Part shown: positions 1-8,585 of the stretch, piece after piece
How the letters are laid out: the number at the start of each line of letters is the position of its first letter
Position numbering within the stretch: the first letter of the stretch is position 1
Source: Actinomadura macrotermitis
GTDB lineage: Bacteria > Actinomycetota > Actinomycetes > Streptosporangiales > Streptosporangiaceae
DNA length: 64,000 bases
Direction: 5' to 3'
Assembly: GCF_009604375.1 (NCBI RefSeq)
Contig: NZ_WEGH01000003.1
Span: 62,001 to 126,000, forward strand
Notes under the pieces: generated by a model
Seen by the model: only the letters and a program-made list of their open reading frames with translations
Databases searched by the model: none
Told to the model about the DNA's origin: nothing
Translations under genes and position numbers: made by a program

Positions 1-354
1 GCCCAGCAGCAGGATGTTCGACTTGGCCAGCTCGACCGCGTCGTCCCGGCCGGTGTCACCGGACTGGATGCGCTTGTAGTGGTTATAGACGGCGACCGAA
101 AGGGCCTTCTTCGCCGTCTCCTGCCCGATGACGTAGCCGTCGAGGAACTCGTAGATCTCCCGCGGCTTGGGCAGGCTGTCCCACTTGAGGTCGGAGGTCT
201 CGGAGAGCTCCTCCTCGATGATCTCGTTGCAGAGATCGATGCACTCGTCGCAGATGTACACGCCCGGACCCGCGATGAGCTTCTTGACCTGCTTCTGGCT
301 CTTTCCGCAGAACGAGCACTTCAGCAGGTCACCACCGTCGCCGATGCGTGCCAC
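1..354 (-). CDS. clpX: ATP-dependent protease ATPase subunit ClpX (N-terminal part)
   Basis: The first 118 codons of ClpX, the AAA+ unfoldase that recognises and threads substrates into the ClpP peptidase. The visible part holds the N-terminal zinc-binding domain, with the Cys pairs CSFC (about residues 13-16) and CDEC (about 35-38), then the start of the AAA+ domain ending at SNILLLG, just before the Walker A loop, which lies outside the window. The GTG start at 354 is chosen because AAAGGAG lies 7 bases upstream and the protein then begins VARIGDGGDLLKC, as expected for actinomycete ClpX. It sits downstream of clpP1-clpP2 on the same strand, separated by a hairpin-rich gap of about 230 bases. 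Identification is secure; it is partial only because of the window edge. Confidence 0.96.
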   Translation of the reverse strand, partial: MARIGDGGDLLKCSFCGKSQKQVKKLIAGPGVYICDECIDLCNEIIEEELSETSDLKWDSLPKPREIYEFLDGYVIGQETAKKALSVAVYNHYKRIQSGDTGRDDAVELAKSNILLLG

Positions 355-496
355 CCAACTGTCTCCTTTTCGTGGGGCCGCCCGCCTGAGAGGTTGCGGC
401 GCAGCTCGGTTGCGTCCCGAAGGCTCTCGACGTTGGATTCGACGTTACCGCCTCCAACGGACTAGGTAAGCCCCTAGGGCGTCCTACTTGGATCCC

Positions 497-561
497 GTCC
501 TGTCACGGCGGACAGGACCCGAGGTAGGTGCCCGGCCCGGAAGTACGACGACCGGGCCGGG
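497..561 (-). terminator. Hairpins between clpP2 and clpX
   Basis: Two inverted repeats follow clpP2: GTCCTGTC/GACAGGAC (497-504 and 511-518) and CCCGGCCCGG/CCGGGCCGGG (531-540 and 552-561, 11-base loop). There is no clear U-tract, which is common for actinomycete terminators. They probably end or attenuate the clpP1P2 transcript and let clpX have its own promoter. Confidence 0.55.
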
Positions 562-585
562 GATCACCCGGATCCTTCTGCCGTC

Positions 586-1257
586 TCAGGACGACACTAC
601 CTCGGCTTTACGCTTCCTGCTGCTGAAGACGTCGTCGATCAGACCGTAGTCCTTCGCCTCGGCCGCGGTGAGGATCTTGTCCCGCTCGATGTCGTGCCGG
701 ACCTCCTCCAGGCTCTTGCCGCTGTGCTTGGACAGGATGTCCTCCAGCAGCTCGCGGATCCGCATGATCTCGCGGGCCTGGATCTCGATGTCGCTGGACT
801 GGCCGTAGGTGCCCTCGGTCGCCGGCTGGTGGATCAGGATCCGCGAGTTCGGCAGCGCCGCCCGCTTGCCGGGGGTGCCGGCGGCCAGCAGCACCGCGGC
901 GGCCGAGGCCGCCTGGCCGATGCAGACCGTCTGCACGTCCGGCTTGACGAACTGCATCGTGTCGTAGATCGCCGTCATGGCGGTGAAGGAGCCGCCGGGC
1001 GAGTTGATGTAGATGCTGATGTCGCGGTCGGGGTCGATCGACTCCAGCGTGATCAGCTGGGCCATCACGTCGTTGGCCGAGGCGTCGTCGATCTGCACGC
1101 CGAGGAAGATGATGCGCTCCTCGAACAGCTTGTTGTACGGGTTCATCTCCTTGACCCCGTACGTGGTGCGCTCGACGAACGACGGGATGATGTAGCGGTT
1201 GTCCAGGGGCATGGGCGTCCCGCCCGCCTGGATCTGGGGCCGGATCAGCTCGCTCAC
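586..1257 (-). CDS. clpP2: ATP-dependent Clp protease proteolytic subunit ClpP2
   Basis: A 223-residue ClpP serine peptidase subunit of the compartmentalised Clp protease. The fold starts near residue 45 and the catalytic triad is visible: Ser118 in GQAAS, His143 in LIHQP and Asp193 in the HDIERDK stretch. The GTG at 1257 is preferred because GGAGG lies 7 bases upstream. It is the second gene of a clpP1-clpP2 pair, 28 bases after clpP1. Actinobacteria usually need both subunits, which form a mixed ClpP1P2 tetradecamer that docks ClpX or ClpC; this is family knowledge. The longer N-terminus (SELIRPQIQAGG...) is the ClpP2 type. Confidence 0.95.
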   Translation of the reverse strand: MSELIRPQIQAGGTPMPLDNRYIIPSFVERTTYGVKEMNPYNKLFEERIIFLGVQIDDASANDVMAQLITLESIDPDRDISIYINSPGGSFTAMTAIYDTMQFVKPDVQTVCIGQAASAAAVLLAAGTPGKRAALPNSRILIHQPATEGTYGQSSDIEIQAREIMRIRELLEDILSKHSGKSLEEVRHDIERDKILTAAEAKDYGLIDDVFSSRKRKAEVVSS

Positions 1258-1285
1258 TTCAGTGCCTCCGTATGTCTTCGGGTCG

Positions 1286-1921
1286 TCAGGAGACGGGGCC
1301 CGCGGAGGGCACCTGGTTGGCGCTGAGCACCACGTGGTCGACCAGGCCGTAGTCCTTGGCCTCGTCGGCGGTGAACCAGCGGTCGCGGTCGGAGTCGCGC
1401 TCGATCTGGTCGAGCGACTGGCCGGTGTGTTCGGCGATCTTCTCGGCGAGCGTCTTCTTGACGTAGAGCATCTGCTCGGCCTGGATCTTGATGTCGGAGG
1501 CCGTGCCGCCGATGCCGCCCGACGGCTGGTGCATCATGATGCGCGCGTGCGGCAGGGCGTAGCGCTTGCCCGGCGTGCCCGCGCAGAGCAGGAACTGCCC
1601 CATGGAGGCCGCCAGGCCCATGCCGACCGTCACGATGTCGTTCGGCACGTACTGCATGATGTCGTAGATCGCCATGCCGGCCGTGACCGAGCCACCGGGC
1701 GAGTTGATGTAGAGCGTGATGTCGCGCTTGCCGTCGTCGGCCGCCAGCAGCAGCAGTTCGGCGCAGATGCGGTTGGCGATGTCGTCGTCGACCTGCTGGC
1801 CGAGGAAGACGATGCGTTCGCGCAGCAGCCGCTGGAAGAGCTGGTCGCCCAGGGGCAGCAGGGGCGCCTCGGCGACCCGCGCCTGGACCTGTGACGACTC
1901 GAAAGTCGGAGGCATGCTCAC
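1286..1921 (-). CDS. clpP1: ATP-dependent Clp protease proteolytic subunit ClpP1
   Basis: The other ClpP subunit, first of the pair. Counted from the internal MPPTFES methionine, the triad is Ser104 (GLAASMGQ), His129 (IMMHQP) and an Asp near 178 (SDRDRW). An upstream open frame exists, but the family begins around MPPTF. The GTG at 1921 (VSMPPT) is placed 7 bases after GGAGGA, whereas the ATG at 1915 would be 13 bases away, so the GTG is preferred; either is possible. The tig terminator lies upstream, so the pair probably has its own promoter in 1922-2050. I did not find a convincing ClgR box there. Confidence 0.93.
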   Translation of the reverse strand: MSMPPTFESSQVQARVAEAPLLPLGDQLFQRLLRERIVFLGQQVDDDIANRICAELLLLAADDGKRDITLYINSPGGSVTAGMAIYDIMQYVPNDIVTVGMGLAASMGQFLLCAGTPGKRYALPHARIMMHQPSGGIGGTASDIKIQAEQMLYVKKTLAEKIAEHTGQSLDQIERDSDRDRWFTADEAKDYGLVDHVVLSANQVPSAGPVS

Positions 1922-2050
1922 CGGGTGTTCCTCCGGTCCTTTAATCGGTACGGATGATTGGACATTAACGCGCCCCAGGACCCGCTTAAGCCCGCAGGGC
2001 CGCCTTTTCGCCAGGGGCGTACCCGCGCATGAACCTTCCCGCAAAGGGGA

Positions 2051-2081
2051 CGCCCCGCATCCACCGGGTGGATGCGGGGCG
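2051..2081 (-). terminator. Hairpin terminator after tig
   Basis: CGCCCCGCATCCAC and GTGGATGCGGGGCG form a 14-bp stem with a 3-base loop, 24 bases past the tig stop codon. It separates tig from clpP1. No U-tract. Confidence 0.75.
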
Positions 2082-2104
2082 TCGCGAGCCGGATGTCAGG
2101 GCGC

Positions 2105-3616
2105 TCAGGCGTCCTTCTTGGCGTCCTTGGCGTCCTCGGCGTCGGCGGCGGCCTCGGCGGCCGCGTTGGCCTCCTGGGCGGCCTGCGCGTCGGCCTCGTC
2201 GGCCGCGGCGGCGTCGGCGGCCGCGTCGGCGATCTCCTGCGCCTCCTCGGCCGTCTCCTCGCCGGCGGCCTCGACGGTCTCGCCCGCGGCGCCGTTCAGC
2301 TCGCGCTGCACGGCCTCGGGGTCGATCACGTTGCCGGACTCGTCCTTGATCGTGACGTGCTCGACGACCAGGTTCAGCGCCTTGCTGCGCAGCACCTCCG
2401 ACACGATCGCCGGGAGCTGGTTGTTCTCGGTGAGGTACTGGGCCAGCTGCTGCGGCGCCACGCCCATCTGCATCGCCTGGGTGACGACGTACTCGCTGAG
2501 CTCCTCGTTCTCGACGTTCAGCTCCTCCTGGACGGCGAGCTGGTCGAGCACGAAGCCGCCCTTGACCGCGAGCGCGGCGGCCGAGCGGACGTCGGCGTCG
2601 AACTCCTCCTCCGACTTCTCCTCGTCGGCCAGGTAGGCCTCCTTGGTGAGGCCGGCCATCTGGAGCTGCTGGTCGAGCTGCTGGTAGCGGCGGTCGATCT
2701 CGTCCTGGACGACCTGGTCGGGCAGCGGGATCTCGACCTTGGCCAGCAGGGCCTCCAGCGCCTTGTCGCGGGCGTCGGACAGCTGCTGGAGCTTGACCTG
2801 GCGGCCGAGGCGGGTGCGCACGTCCTCGCGCAGCTCCTCGATCGTGTCGAACTCCGAGGCCATCTGGGCGAACTCGTCGTCGGCCTCGGGCAGGTCCTTG
2901 GTCTTGACGCTCTGCACCGTGACGGTGATCTCGGCCTCTTCGCCGGCCCGCTCGCCGCCGGCCAGCGGCGCGGTGAAGGTCGTGTTCTCGCCCGCCGACA
3001 GGCCGGTCACGGCCTCGTCCAGGCCCTCGATGGCCGAGCCGCTGCCGACCTCGTAGGAGTAGCCGCTGGTGGCGGCGTCCTCGACGGCCTCGCCGTCGAT
3101 GGCGGCGGCCAGGTCGATGGTGGCGAAGTCGCCCTCGGCGGCGGCCCGCTCGACGGTGGTGAGGGAGGCGAAGCGCTCGCGCAGGTTGCCGAGGGTCTCC
3201 TCGACCTGCTCCTCGGTGACCTCGGCGTCGTCGACGACGACCTCGATGCCGTCGTAGTCGGGCACCTCGAACTTCGGCCGGATGTCGACCTCGGCGGTGA
3301 AGGCGAACTGCTCGCCGTCGTTCAGCTCGGTGACCTCGACGTCGGGCTGGCCGAGCACGAAGATCTCGGACTCCTCGACGGCGCGCCCGTACAGCTCGGG
3401 CAGGGCGTCGTTGACGGCCTCCTGCAGGACCGCACCCCGGCCGACGTACTTGTCGATCAGCGGGGCGGGGACCTTGCCGGGGCGGAAGCCCTTGATCCGC
3501 ACCTGCTGCGAGATCTCCTTGTACGCCTTGTCGAGGTTCGGCTTGAGCTCGTCGAACGGAACCTCGACGGTGAGCTTGACCCTGGTGGGGGTCAGCTCCT
3601 CGACATCGGTCTTCAC
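2105..3616 (-). CDS. tig: Trigger factor
   Basis: A 503-residue ribosome-associated chaperone and peptidyl-prolyl isomerase that binds nascent chains at the exit tunnel. The N-terminal ribosome-binding domain holds the GFRPGKVP signature (about residues 43-50). A central FKBP-type region follows (about 155-245), then the helical C-terminal chaperone domain to about 435. The last 65 or so residues are an Ala/Glu/Asp-rich acidic tail, longer than in E. coli Tig and typical of actinomycetes. The GTG at 3616 follows GGAGA. The gene precedes clpP1-clpP2-clpX, the usual order, linking folding and proteolysis of new proteins. Confidence 0.96.
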   Translation of the reverse strand: MKTDVEELTPTRVKLTVEVPFDELKPNLDKAYKEISQQVRIKGFRPGKVPAPLIDKYVGRGAVLQEAVNDALPELYGRAVEESEIFVLGQPDVEVTELNDGEQFAFTAEVDIRPKFEVPDYDGIEVVVDDAEVTEEQVEETLGNLRERFASLTTVERAAAEGDFATIDLAAAIDGEAVEDAATSGYSYEVGSGSAIEGLDEAVTGLSAGENTTFTAPLAGGERAGEEAEITVTVQSVKTKDLPEADDEFAQMASEFDTIEELREDVRTRLGRQVKLQQLSDARDKALEALLAKVEIPLPDQVVQDEIDRRYQQLDQQLQMAGLTKEAYLADEEKSEEEFDADVRSAAALAVKGGFVLDQLAVQEELNVENEELSEYVVTQAMQMGVAPQQLAQYLTENNQLPAIVSEVLRSKALNLVVEHVTIKDESGNVIDPEAVQRELNGAAGETVEAAGEETAEEAQEIADAAADAAAADEADAQAAQEANAAAEAAADAEDAKDAKKDA

Positions 3617-3884
3617 TGGGGTGTGTCTCCTTGATCGGGCGCTGTCTCGGCCGCGGCGTTCGACGCGTATCTCAGCCAGTAGATCTCTCTTGGCTCTCAG
3701 ACCGGCGCGGGCATGCCGAAGAACGGCACCGCGCCATGCGCGCCAAGTCTATGGGGTCCGGAAGCTTCCTGCGGACATCGGCCGCGCTTTGCCCCTCGCG
3801 GGGCGCCGGTGCGGGTGCGCCGCGATATCACGCTCCGACCTGGGGGTGTGACATGCGGCACCGTGTCCCCCATACTCTTCCGGG

Positions 3885-5015
3885 ATGAACGGGATAGTTG
3901 CGGCCTTTGGTGCTACCGCGCTCTACTACGTCGGGTTCGCCGGTTTCAAGCTGGCGGCGGACCGGATGCCGGAGCTGCGCGGCAACCGCATCCTGCACAT
4001 GATCTGGACGATCCTCACCAGCTGGGTCTTCCTGGTCGCCCTGGCGCTGGTGCTCGGCGGGCTCAGCCTGCAGATCCTGGCGCTGTCGGAGCTCTCCCTG
4101 GGCGTGGCGGTCCCGATCTTCATGTCGGGCGTGGTACCGCTGCTGGTCATCGCGATGCTCTTCTTCGGCGACCGGCTCACCGCGCGCGAGTGGCTCAGCC
4201 TGGCGCTGATCGGCGTGGGCATCGTGCTGCTGGTGGTGTCGGTGGGCACCCCGCCGCCGATCAGGGCGGTGAGCGTGCCGGCGTGGAAGCTGGCGGTGTC
4301 GCTGATCCCGTCGGTGGTGGTGCCCCTGCTGGTGCTGATCTTCGACGACTACCGGCCCGAGGGGCGGCACGCCCGGCCGGTGACCGGTATCGCCTACGGC
4401 CTCAGCGCGGGCTTCCCGATCGGCACCGCGGAGCTGGCGATCAAGGGCTGGAGCGACCACGGCGGCCTGGGCCTGGGCATCCTGAGCACGCCCTACCCCT
4501 ACATCACCGTGCTGGCCGCGGCGATCGGGTTCGGCGTCCTGGTCACCGCGTTCCAGCGCTGCCGGGTGACGATCGTGGCGGCCGTGATGACGGTGAGCGC
4601 CAAGACCTACCTGCTGCTGATGGGCTCGTTCCTGTACGGGGAGCCGTGGCCGTCGAACGGGCTGCACGCGCTGCTGCGGGTCGCCGGGCTGGCGATCGGC
4701 GTGGCCGCGGTGGTGCAGTTCCCGCGGCACCGGCCGCTCGCCGCGCACGAGGCGTACACCGTCGAGGAGGTGCCGCCCGCGCAGGACCCGTTCGGCGGGC
4801 CGCCGCGCGCCCGTCCCACCTCGGGGCTGTCGCGGCTGGACCACGGGCTGGCGGCGGCGCCGACGCCGATGGACGTGCCGCCGATCGACCCGTCGTCGCG
4901 GGGCGTCCCGCCGCCGCGCAGCCCGTACGCGCAGGACCCGCTCGGCCAGTACCGGCCGCCGCCGCAGCGCTCGCAGCCCGGCCAGCAGGGCCCGAACGAG
5001 CCGCCTGCGCGCTGA
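3885..5015 (+). CDS. EamA/DMT-type multi-spanning membrane protein
   Basis: A 376-residue protein with about nine or ten hydrophobic segments in residues 1-285. It resembles the drug/metabolite transporter (EamA) superfamily, with two halves of similar hydrophobic pattern. The last 90 residues are a Pro/Arg-rich, poorly structured cytoplasmic tail (APTPMDVPP, RGVPPPRSPYAQDPLG), which is unusual for the superfamily. The substrate is not evident. The ATG at 3885 has only a weak ribosome binding site. It is a single-gene unit convergent with tex, sharing a terminator. A non-transport membrane role cannot be excluded. Confidence 0.75.
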   Translation: MNGIVAAFGATALYYVGFAGFKLAADRMPELRGNRILHMIWTILTSWVFLVALALVLGGLSLQILALSELSLGVAVPIFMSGVVPLLVIAMLFFGDRLTAREWLSLALIGVGIVLLVVSVGTPPPIRAVSVPAWKLAVSLIPSVVVPLLVLIFDDYRPEGRHARPVTGIAYGLSAGFPIGTAELAIKGWSDHGGLGLGILSTPYPYITVLAAAIGFGVLVTAFQRCRVTIVAAVMTVSAKTYLLLMGSFLYGEPWPSNGLHALLRVAGLAIGVAAVVQFPRHRPLAAHEAYTVEEVPPAQDPFGGPPRARPTSGLSRLDHGLAAAPTPMDVPPIDPSSRGVPPPRSPYAQDPLGQYRPPPQRSQPGQQGPNEPPAR

Positions 5016-5024
5016 GCCGTACGC

Positions 5025-5060
5025 GAGGCCCCGCCGCCCGGTCACGGGCGGCGGGGCCTC
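5025..5060. terminator. Bidirectional terminator between convergent genes
   Basis: GAGGCCCCGCCGCCCG (5025-5040) and its exact complement (5045-5060) form a 16-bp stem with a 4-base loop. It sits between the stop codons of the EamA-like gene and tex and can serve both. Confidence 0.8.
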
Positions 5061-5066
5061 GGCGTT

Positions 5067-7517
5067 CTAACGGCCCTTGCGGTCCTGCCGGGGCAGGCCC
5101 TGGTCGAGGCCGGCTCGGCGCAGGGCGTCGGCCATCGCGCCGCCCGCGCCGCCACCGCCGCCGCCCTGGTCACGGCGGCCGCCGCCGTTCTGGCCGGCCC
5201 GCCCGCCGCCGTTCTGGCCGCGGCCGCCGCCCTTGCGGCGCTCCTGGCCGCGGCCGCCGCCCTGGCGGGGCTCGGGACGGCGCTCGCGGCCGCCCTCGGG
5301 CTCGTCCTCCAGGCGCAGCGTGAGCGAGATCCGCTTGCGCGGCAGGTCCACGTCCAGCACCTTCACCCGGACGATGTCGCCGGGCTTGACGACGTCGCGC
5401 GGGTCCGCGACGTACTTGTCCGACATCGCGGAGATGTGGACCAGGCCGTCCTGGTGCACGCCGACGTCCACGAACGCGCCGAACGCGGCCACGTTGGTGA
5501 CCACGCCCTCCAGCAGCATCCCCTTCTCCAGGTCGGAGAGCTTGTCCACGCCCTCCTTGAAGGTGGCGGTCCGGAACGCCGGGCGCGGGTCGCGGCCGGG
5601 CTTCTCCAGCTCGGCGAGGATGTCGGTGACGGTCGGCAGCCCGAAGGTGCCGTCGACGAAGTCGGCGGGCTTCAGCGACCGCAGCACGGCGGTGTTGCCG
5701 ATCAGGCCCTTGATGTCGCTGCCGGCCGAGTCCAGGATGCGGCGCACCACCGGGTAGGACTCGGGGTGCACGCTGGAGGCGTCCAGCGGGTCGTCGCCGC
5801 CGGGGATGCGCAGGAAGCCCGCGCACTGCTCGAACGCCTTGGCGCCGAGGCGCGGCACGTCCTTCAGGCCGCGGCGGCTGCGGAACGGGCCGTGCGCGTC
5901 GCGGTGCGCGACGATGTTCTCGGCGAGGCCCTGGCCGATGCCCGACACCCGGGTGAGCAGCGGCGCGGACGCGGTGTTGACGTCGACGCCGACCGCGTTC
6001 ACGCAGTCCTCGACGACGGCGTCCAGCGAGCGCGACAGCTTCACCTCCGACAGGTCGTGCTGGTACTGGCCGACCCCGATGGACTTGGGGTCGATCTTGA
6101 CCAGCTCGGCGAGGGGGTCCTGCAGCCGGCGGGCGATGGACACCGCGCCGCGCAGCGAGACGTCCATGCCGGGCAGCTCGCGGGAGGCGTACTCCGACGC
6201 CGAGTACACCGACGCGCCGGCCTCCGACACCATGATCTTGGTGAGCTTCAGGTCGGGGTGCCGGGCGATCAGGTCGGCGGCGAGCTTGTCGGTCTCGCGC
6301 GAGGCGGTGCCGTTGCCGATCGACACCAGGTCGACGTTGTGCGCGCGGGCGAGCCGGGCGAGGGTCTCGATGGACTCGTCCCACTTGCGGCGCGGCTCGT
6401 GCGGGAAGATCGTGTCGGTGGCGACGACCTTGCCGGTGCCGTCCACCACCGCGACCTTCACGCCGGTGCGCAGGCCCGGGTCCAGTCCCATGGTGGCGCG
6501 GGTGCCGGCGGGCGCGGCGAGCAGCAGGTCGCGCAGGTTCGCGGCGAACACCCGGACGGCCTCGTCCTCGGCCTCCTGGCGCAGCCGGGTGCGCAGGTCG
6601 ATGCCGAGGTGCACCAGGATGCGGGTGCGCCACGCCCAGCGGACGGCGTCGCCCAGCCACTTGTCGGCCGGACGGCCCTGGTCGCGGATCTCGAACCGGC
6701 GCGCGATCTCCACCTCGTAGGAGGAGCGGGCCAGCGGGTCCTCCGACGGCTCCTCCGGCTGCAGGTCGAGGTCGAGGACCTCTTCCTTCTCGCCGCGCAG
6801 CAGCGCGAGGACGCGGTGCGAGGGCAGCTTGGTGAAGGGCTCGGCGAAGTCGAAGTAGTCGGCGAACTTGGCGCCCGCCTCCTCCTTGCCCGCGCGGACC
6901 TTGGAGACCATGCGGCCGCTCGTCCACATCTTCTCGCGCAGCGCGCCGATGAGGTCGGCGTCCTCGGCGAACCGCTCGACCAGGATGGCGCGGGCGCCCT
7001 CCAGCGCGGCGGTGGCGTCGGCGACGCCCTTGCCCTCGTCCACGTGGCGGGCGGCGGCGGCCTGCGGGTCCTGCGACGGGTCGGCCAGCAGCAGCTCGGC
7101 GAGCGGCTCCAGGCCGGCCTCGCGGGCGATCTGCGCCTTGGTGCGCCGCTTGGGCTTGTAGGGGAGGTAGATGTCCTCCAGCCGGGCCTTGGAGTCGGCC
7201 GTCATGATCTGCGCGCGCAGCTCGGCGGTGAGCCTGCCCTGCGACTCGATCGACTCCAGGATCGCGTCCCGCCGCTCGTCCAGCTCGCGCAGGTAGCGCA
7301 GCCGCTCCTCCAGCGCGCGCAGCTGGGCGTCGTCGAGGGCGCCGGTCGCCTCCTTGCGGTAGCGGGCGATGAACGGGACGGTGGAGCCGCCGTCGAGCAG
7401 GTCCACCGCGACGCGCACCTGCGCCTCCCGGACGCCGAGCTCCGCGGCGATCCGCTGGGTGACCGGCGGCGGGGCCGCGGCCTGGTCGATGGCGGTCTGG
7501 TCGTTGATCGCTGTCAC
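5067..7517 (-). CDS. tex: Tex family RNA-binding transcription accessory protein
   Basis: A protein of about 816 residues in the Tex/YhgF family of nucleic-acid-binding accessory factors. In order: an N-terminal helical HTH region (to about 190), a YqgF/RNase H-like domain beginning MGLDPGLRTG (about 340), helix-hairpin-helix motifs around GVDVNTASAPLL and VSGIGQGLAENI (about 500-530), and an S1 RNA-binding domain (about 640-710, GAFVDVGVHQDGLVHIS). The last 90 residues are a Gly/Arg/Gln-rich RGG-like tail, probably an added RNA-binding region. The frame is open to 7589 but family alignment favours the GTG at 7517 (VTAINDQ). Single gene with a shared terminator downstream. Confidence 0.93.
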   Translation of the reverse strand: MTAINDQTAIDQAAAPPPVTQRIAAELGVREAQVRVAVDLLDGGSTVPFIARYRKEATGALDDAQLRALEERLRYLRELDERRDAILESIESQGRLTAELRAQIMTADSKARLEDIYLPYKPKRRTKAQIAREAGLEPLAELLLADPSQDPQAAAARHVDEGKGVADATAALEGARAILVERFAEDADLIGALREKMWTSGRMVSKVRAGKEEAGAKFADYFDFAEPFTKLPSHRVLALLRGEKEEVLDLDLQPEEPSEDPLARSSYEVEIARRFEIRDQGRPADKWLGDAVRWAWRTRILVHLGIDLRTRLRQEAEDEAVRVFAANLRDLLLAAPAGTRATMGLDPGLRTGVKVAVVDGTGKVVATDTIFPHEPRRKWDESIETLARLARAHNVDLVSIGNGTASRETDKLAADLIARHPDLKLTKIMVSEAGASVYSASEYASRELPGMDVSLRGAVSIARRLQDPLAELVKIDPKSIGVGQYQHDLSEVKLSRSLDAVVEDCVNAVGVDVNTASAPLLTRVSGIGQGLAENIVAHRDAHGPFRSRRGLKDVPRLGAKAFEQCAGFLRIPGGDDPLDASSVHPESYPVVRRILDSAGSDIKGLIGNTAVLRSLKPADFVDGTFGLPTVTDILAELEKPGRDPRPAFRTATFKEGVDKLSDLEKGMLLEGVVTNVAAFGAFVDVGVHQDGLVHISAMSDKYVADPRDVVKPGDIVRVKVLDVDLPRKRISLTLRLEDEPEGGRERRPEPRQGGGRGQERRKGGGRGQNGGGRAGQNGGGRRDQGGGGGGAGGAMADALRRAGLDQGLPRQDRKGR

Positions 7518-7626
7518 GAGTTCGATTCGCTTTCTCCCCTGGATGTCGCTGTGCATTGTTCCGGGTGCGCGGCCCGGTTGTCGCCTCACGGCGCGAACCG
7601 GGCCGCGGCGGGGAGAGGAGCGGGGT

Positions 7627-8040
7627 CTAGCGGGTCCAGGGCGCGATGATCCGCTCGTCGTGCTTGGGCGCGATGTCGCACGGCTCGCCCGCCACGCCGG
7701 GCGGGTTGTAGACCAGGGCGCCGGCCGGGCAGGCGGCGACGGCGGTGAAGCCGTCCGGGCCGGCGGTGATCTGCCGCTCCACGTCGGCGGGCAGCAGCAG
7801 GGTGTCGCCGGGGCCGGCGGTCAGGGTCTCCCCGCCGAGCTCGACGGAGGCGGCGCCGGTGAGGAAGGTCCACACCTGCTCGGCGTCGAACAGGTGCCGC
7901 GGCCCGGTGGCGCCGGGGTGCATGTCGACGTGCCAGACGGCCAGCGCGGCGGTGCCGCCCTGGGTGGGCGAGGCGACGGTGGTCATGACGCCGTTCGGGG
8001 TCTCGGTGCGGCGGCGGTCGGTGTCGCGGATCACGGGCAT
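7627..8040 (-). CDS. Cupin-domain protein
   Basis: A 137-residue single-domain cupin. The first motif region reads HPGATGPRHLFDAEQVWTFLTG (split here as HPGATGPRH then LFDAEQVW), and the second is GPGDTLLLPADVERQI. The usual metal-binding histidines are only partly present, so catalytic activity is uncertain. The ATG at 8040 has GGAGGA 8 bases upstream. It is divergent from a marR gene across 63 bases that hold twin palindromes, so it is probably the MarR target. It may act as a small-molecule binder or detoxifying enzyme; the substrate is unknown. Confidence 0.8.
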   Translation of the reverse strand: MPVIRDTDRRRTETPNGVMTTVASPTQGGTAALAVWHVDMHPGATGPRHLFDAEQVWTFLTGAASVELGGETLTAGPGDTLLLPADVERQITAGPDGFTAVAACPAGALVYNPPGVAGEPCDIAPKHDERIIAPWTR

Positions 8041-8060
8041 GAGGGGACTCCTCCGCTAAG

Positions 8061-8100
8061 ATGGTCAACGTGGTTGTCCATATAGTCAACGAGGTTGTCT
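8061..8100. promoter_or_regulatory. Tandem palindromic operators in the cupin/marR divergent promoter
   Basis: Two imperfect palindromes share the core CAAC-N3-GTTG: one with arms ATGG.CAAC/GTTG.CCAT (8061-8081) and one with AG.CAAC/GTTG.CT (8084-8100). Their centres are 21 bp apart, two helical turns. The second overlaps the ribosome binding site of marR. This is the layout expected for an autoregulating MarR protein. Confidence 0.65.
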
Positions 8101-8103
8101 TTC

Positions 8104-8574
8104 ATGTCAAGTGATCCCCCGGGCTTCGAGCTGCCGCTGCGGCTGCTGCTGGCCTTCCGCACGATCGTCGACGACGTGCACGCCGAACTGGCCGAGCAGG
8201 GCCACCCGCACCTGAAACCGCTGCACGGCACGGTCTTCCAGGCGATCGGGCCGCAGGGCGCCACCGCCGTCGAGCTCGGCCGGCGGCTCGGGGTGTCCAA
8301 GCAGGCCGCGGGCAAGATGATCGACTCGCTGGAGCGGCTCGGCTACCTGGAGCGCACCCGCGACCCGCACGACGCCCGGCGCAAGATCGTCCGGCTCACC
8401 GGGCACGGCGTGGACGCCCTGGACCGCTCCGCGCGCGGCTTCGAGCGCGTCCGGAACCAGTGGGCCGAGACGCTCGGCATGGAGCGGCTGCGCGCCCTGG
8501 AACGGGACCTGCGCGCGGTCACGCCCGCCGAGTTGTGGCGCCTGGACACACCCGGCTGGTTCGGCTCCTCCTAG
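8104..8574 (+). CDS. MarR family winged-helix transcriptional regulator
   Basis: A 156-residue MarR-type repressor. The recognition region is GATAVELGRRLGVSKQAAGKMIDSLE (split as GATAVELGRRL and GVSKQAAGKMI; about residues 55-80), followed by the wing GYLERTRDPHDARRKIV. The ATG at 8104 is favoured over the TTG at 8095 because GAGG lies 9 bases upstream and the TTG would overlap the second operator. It heads a plus-strand run with a tautomerase (11-base gap) and a HAD hydrolase. The upstream twin palindromes suggest that it represses itself and the divergent cupin gene. Confidence 0.9.
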   Translation: MSSDPPGFELPLRLLLAFRTIVDDVHAELAEQGHPHLKPLHGTVFQAIGPQGATAVELGRRLGVSKQAAGKMIDSLERLGYLERTRDPHDARRKIVRLTGHGVDALDRSARGFERVRNQWAETLGMERLRALERDLRAVTPAELWRLDTPGWFGSS

Positions 8575-8585
8575 GATCGTCCGCC

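Noticed and set aside
1922..2050. ClgR operator upstream of clpP1
   Set aside because: I looked for a CGC-N5-GCG-type site as described for actinomycete clp promoters, but no convincing match was found.
2072..3634. 520-residue plus-strand frame opposite tig
   Set aside because: Val/Leu/Gly-rich antisense shadow caused by codon bias of trigger factor.
3617..3884. Possible tRNA upstream of tig
   Set aside because: No cloverleaf or T-loop GGTTCRANYCC could be assembled in the gap.
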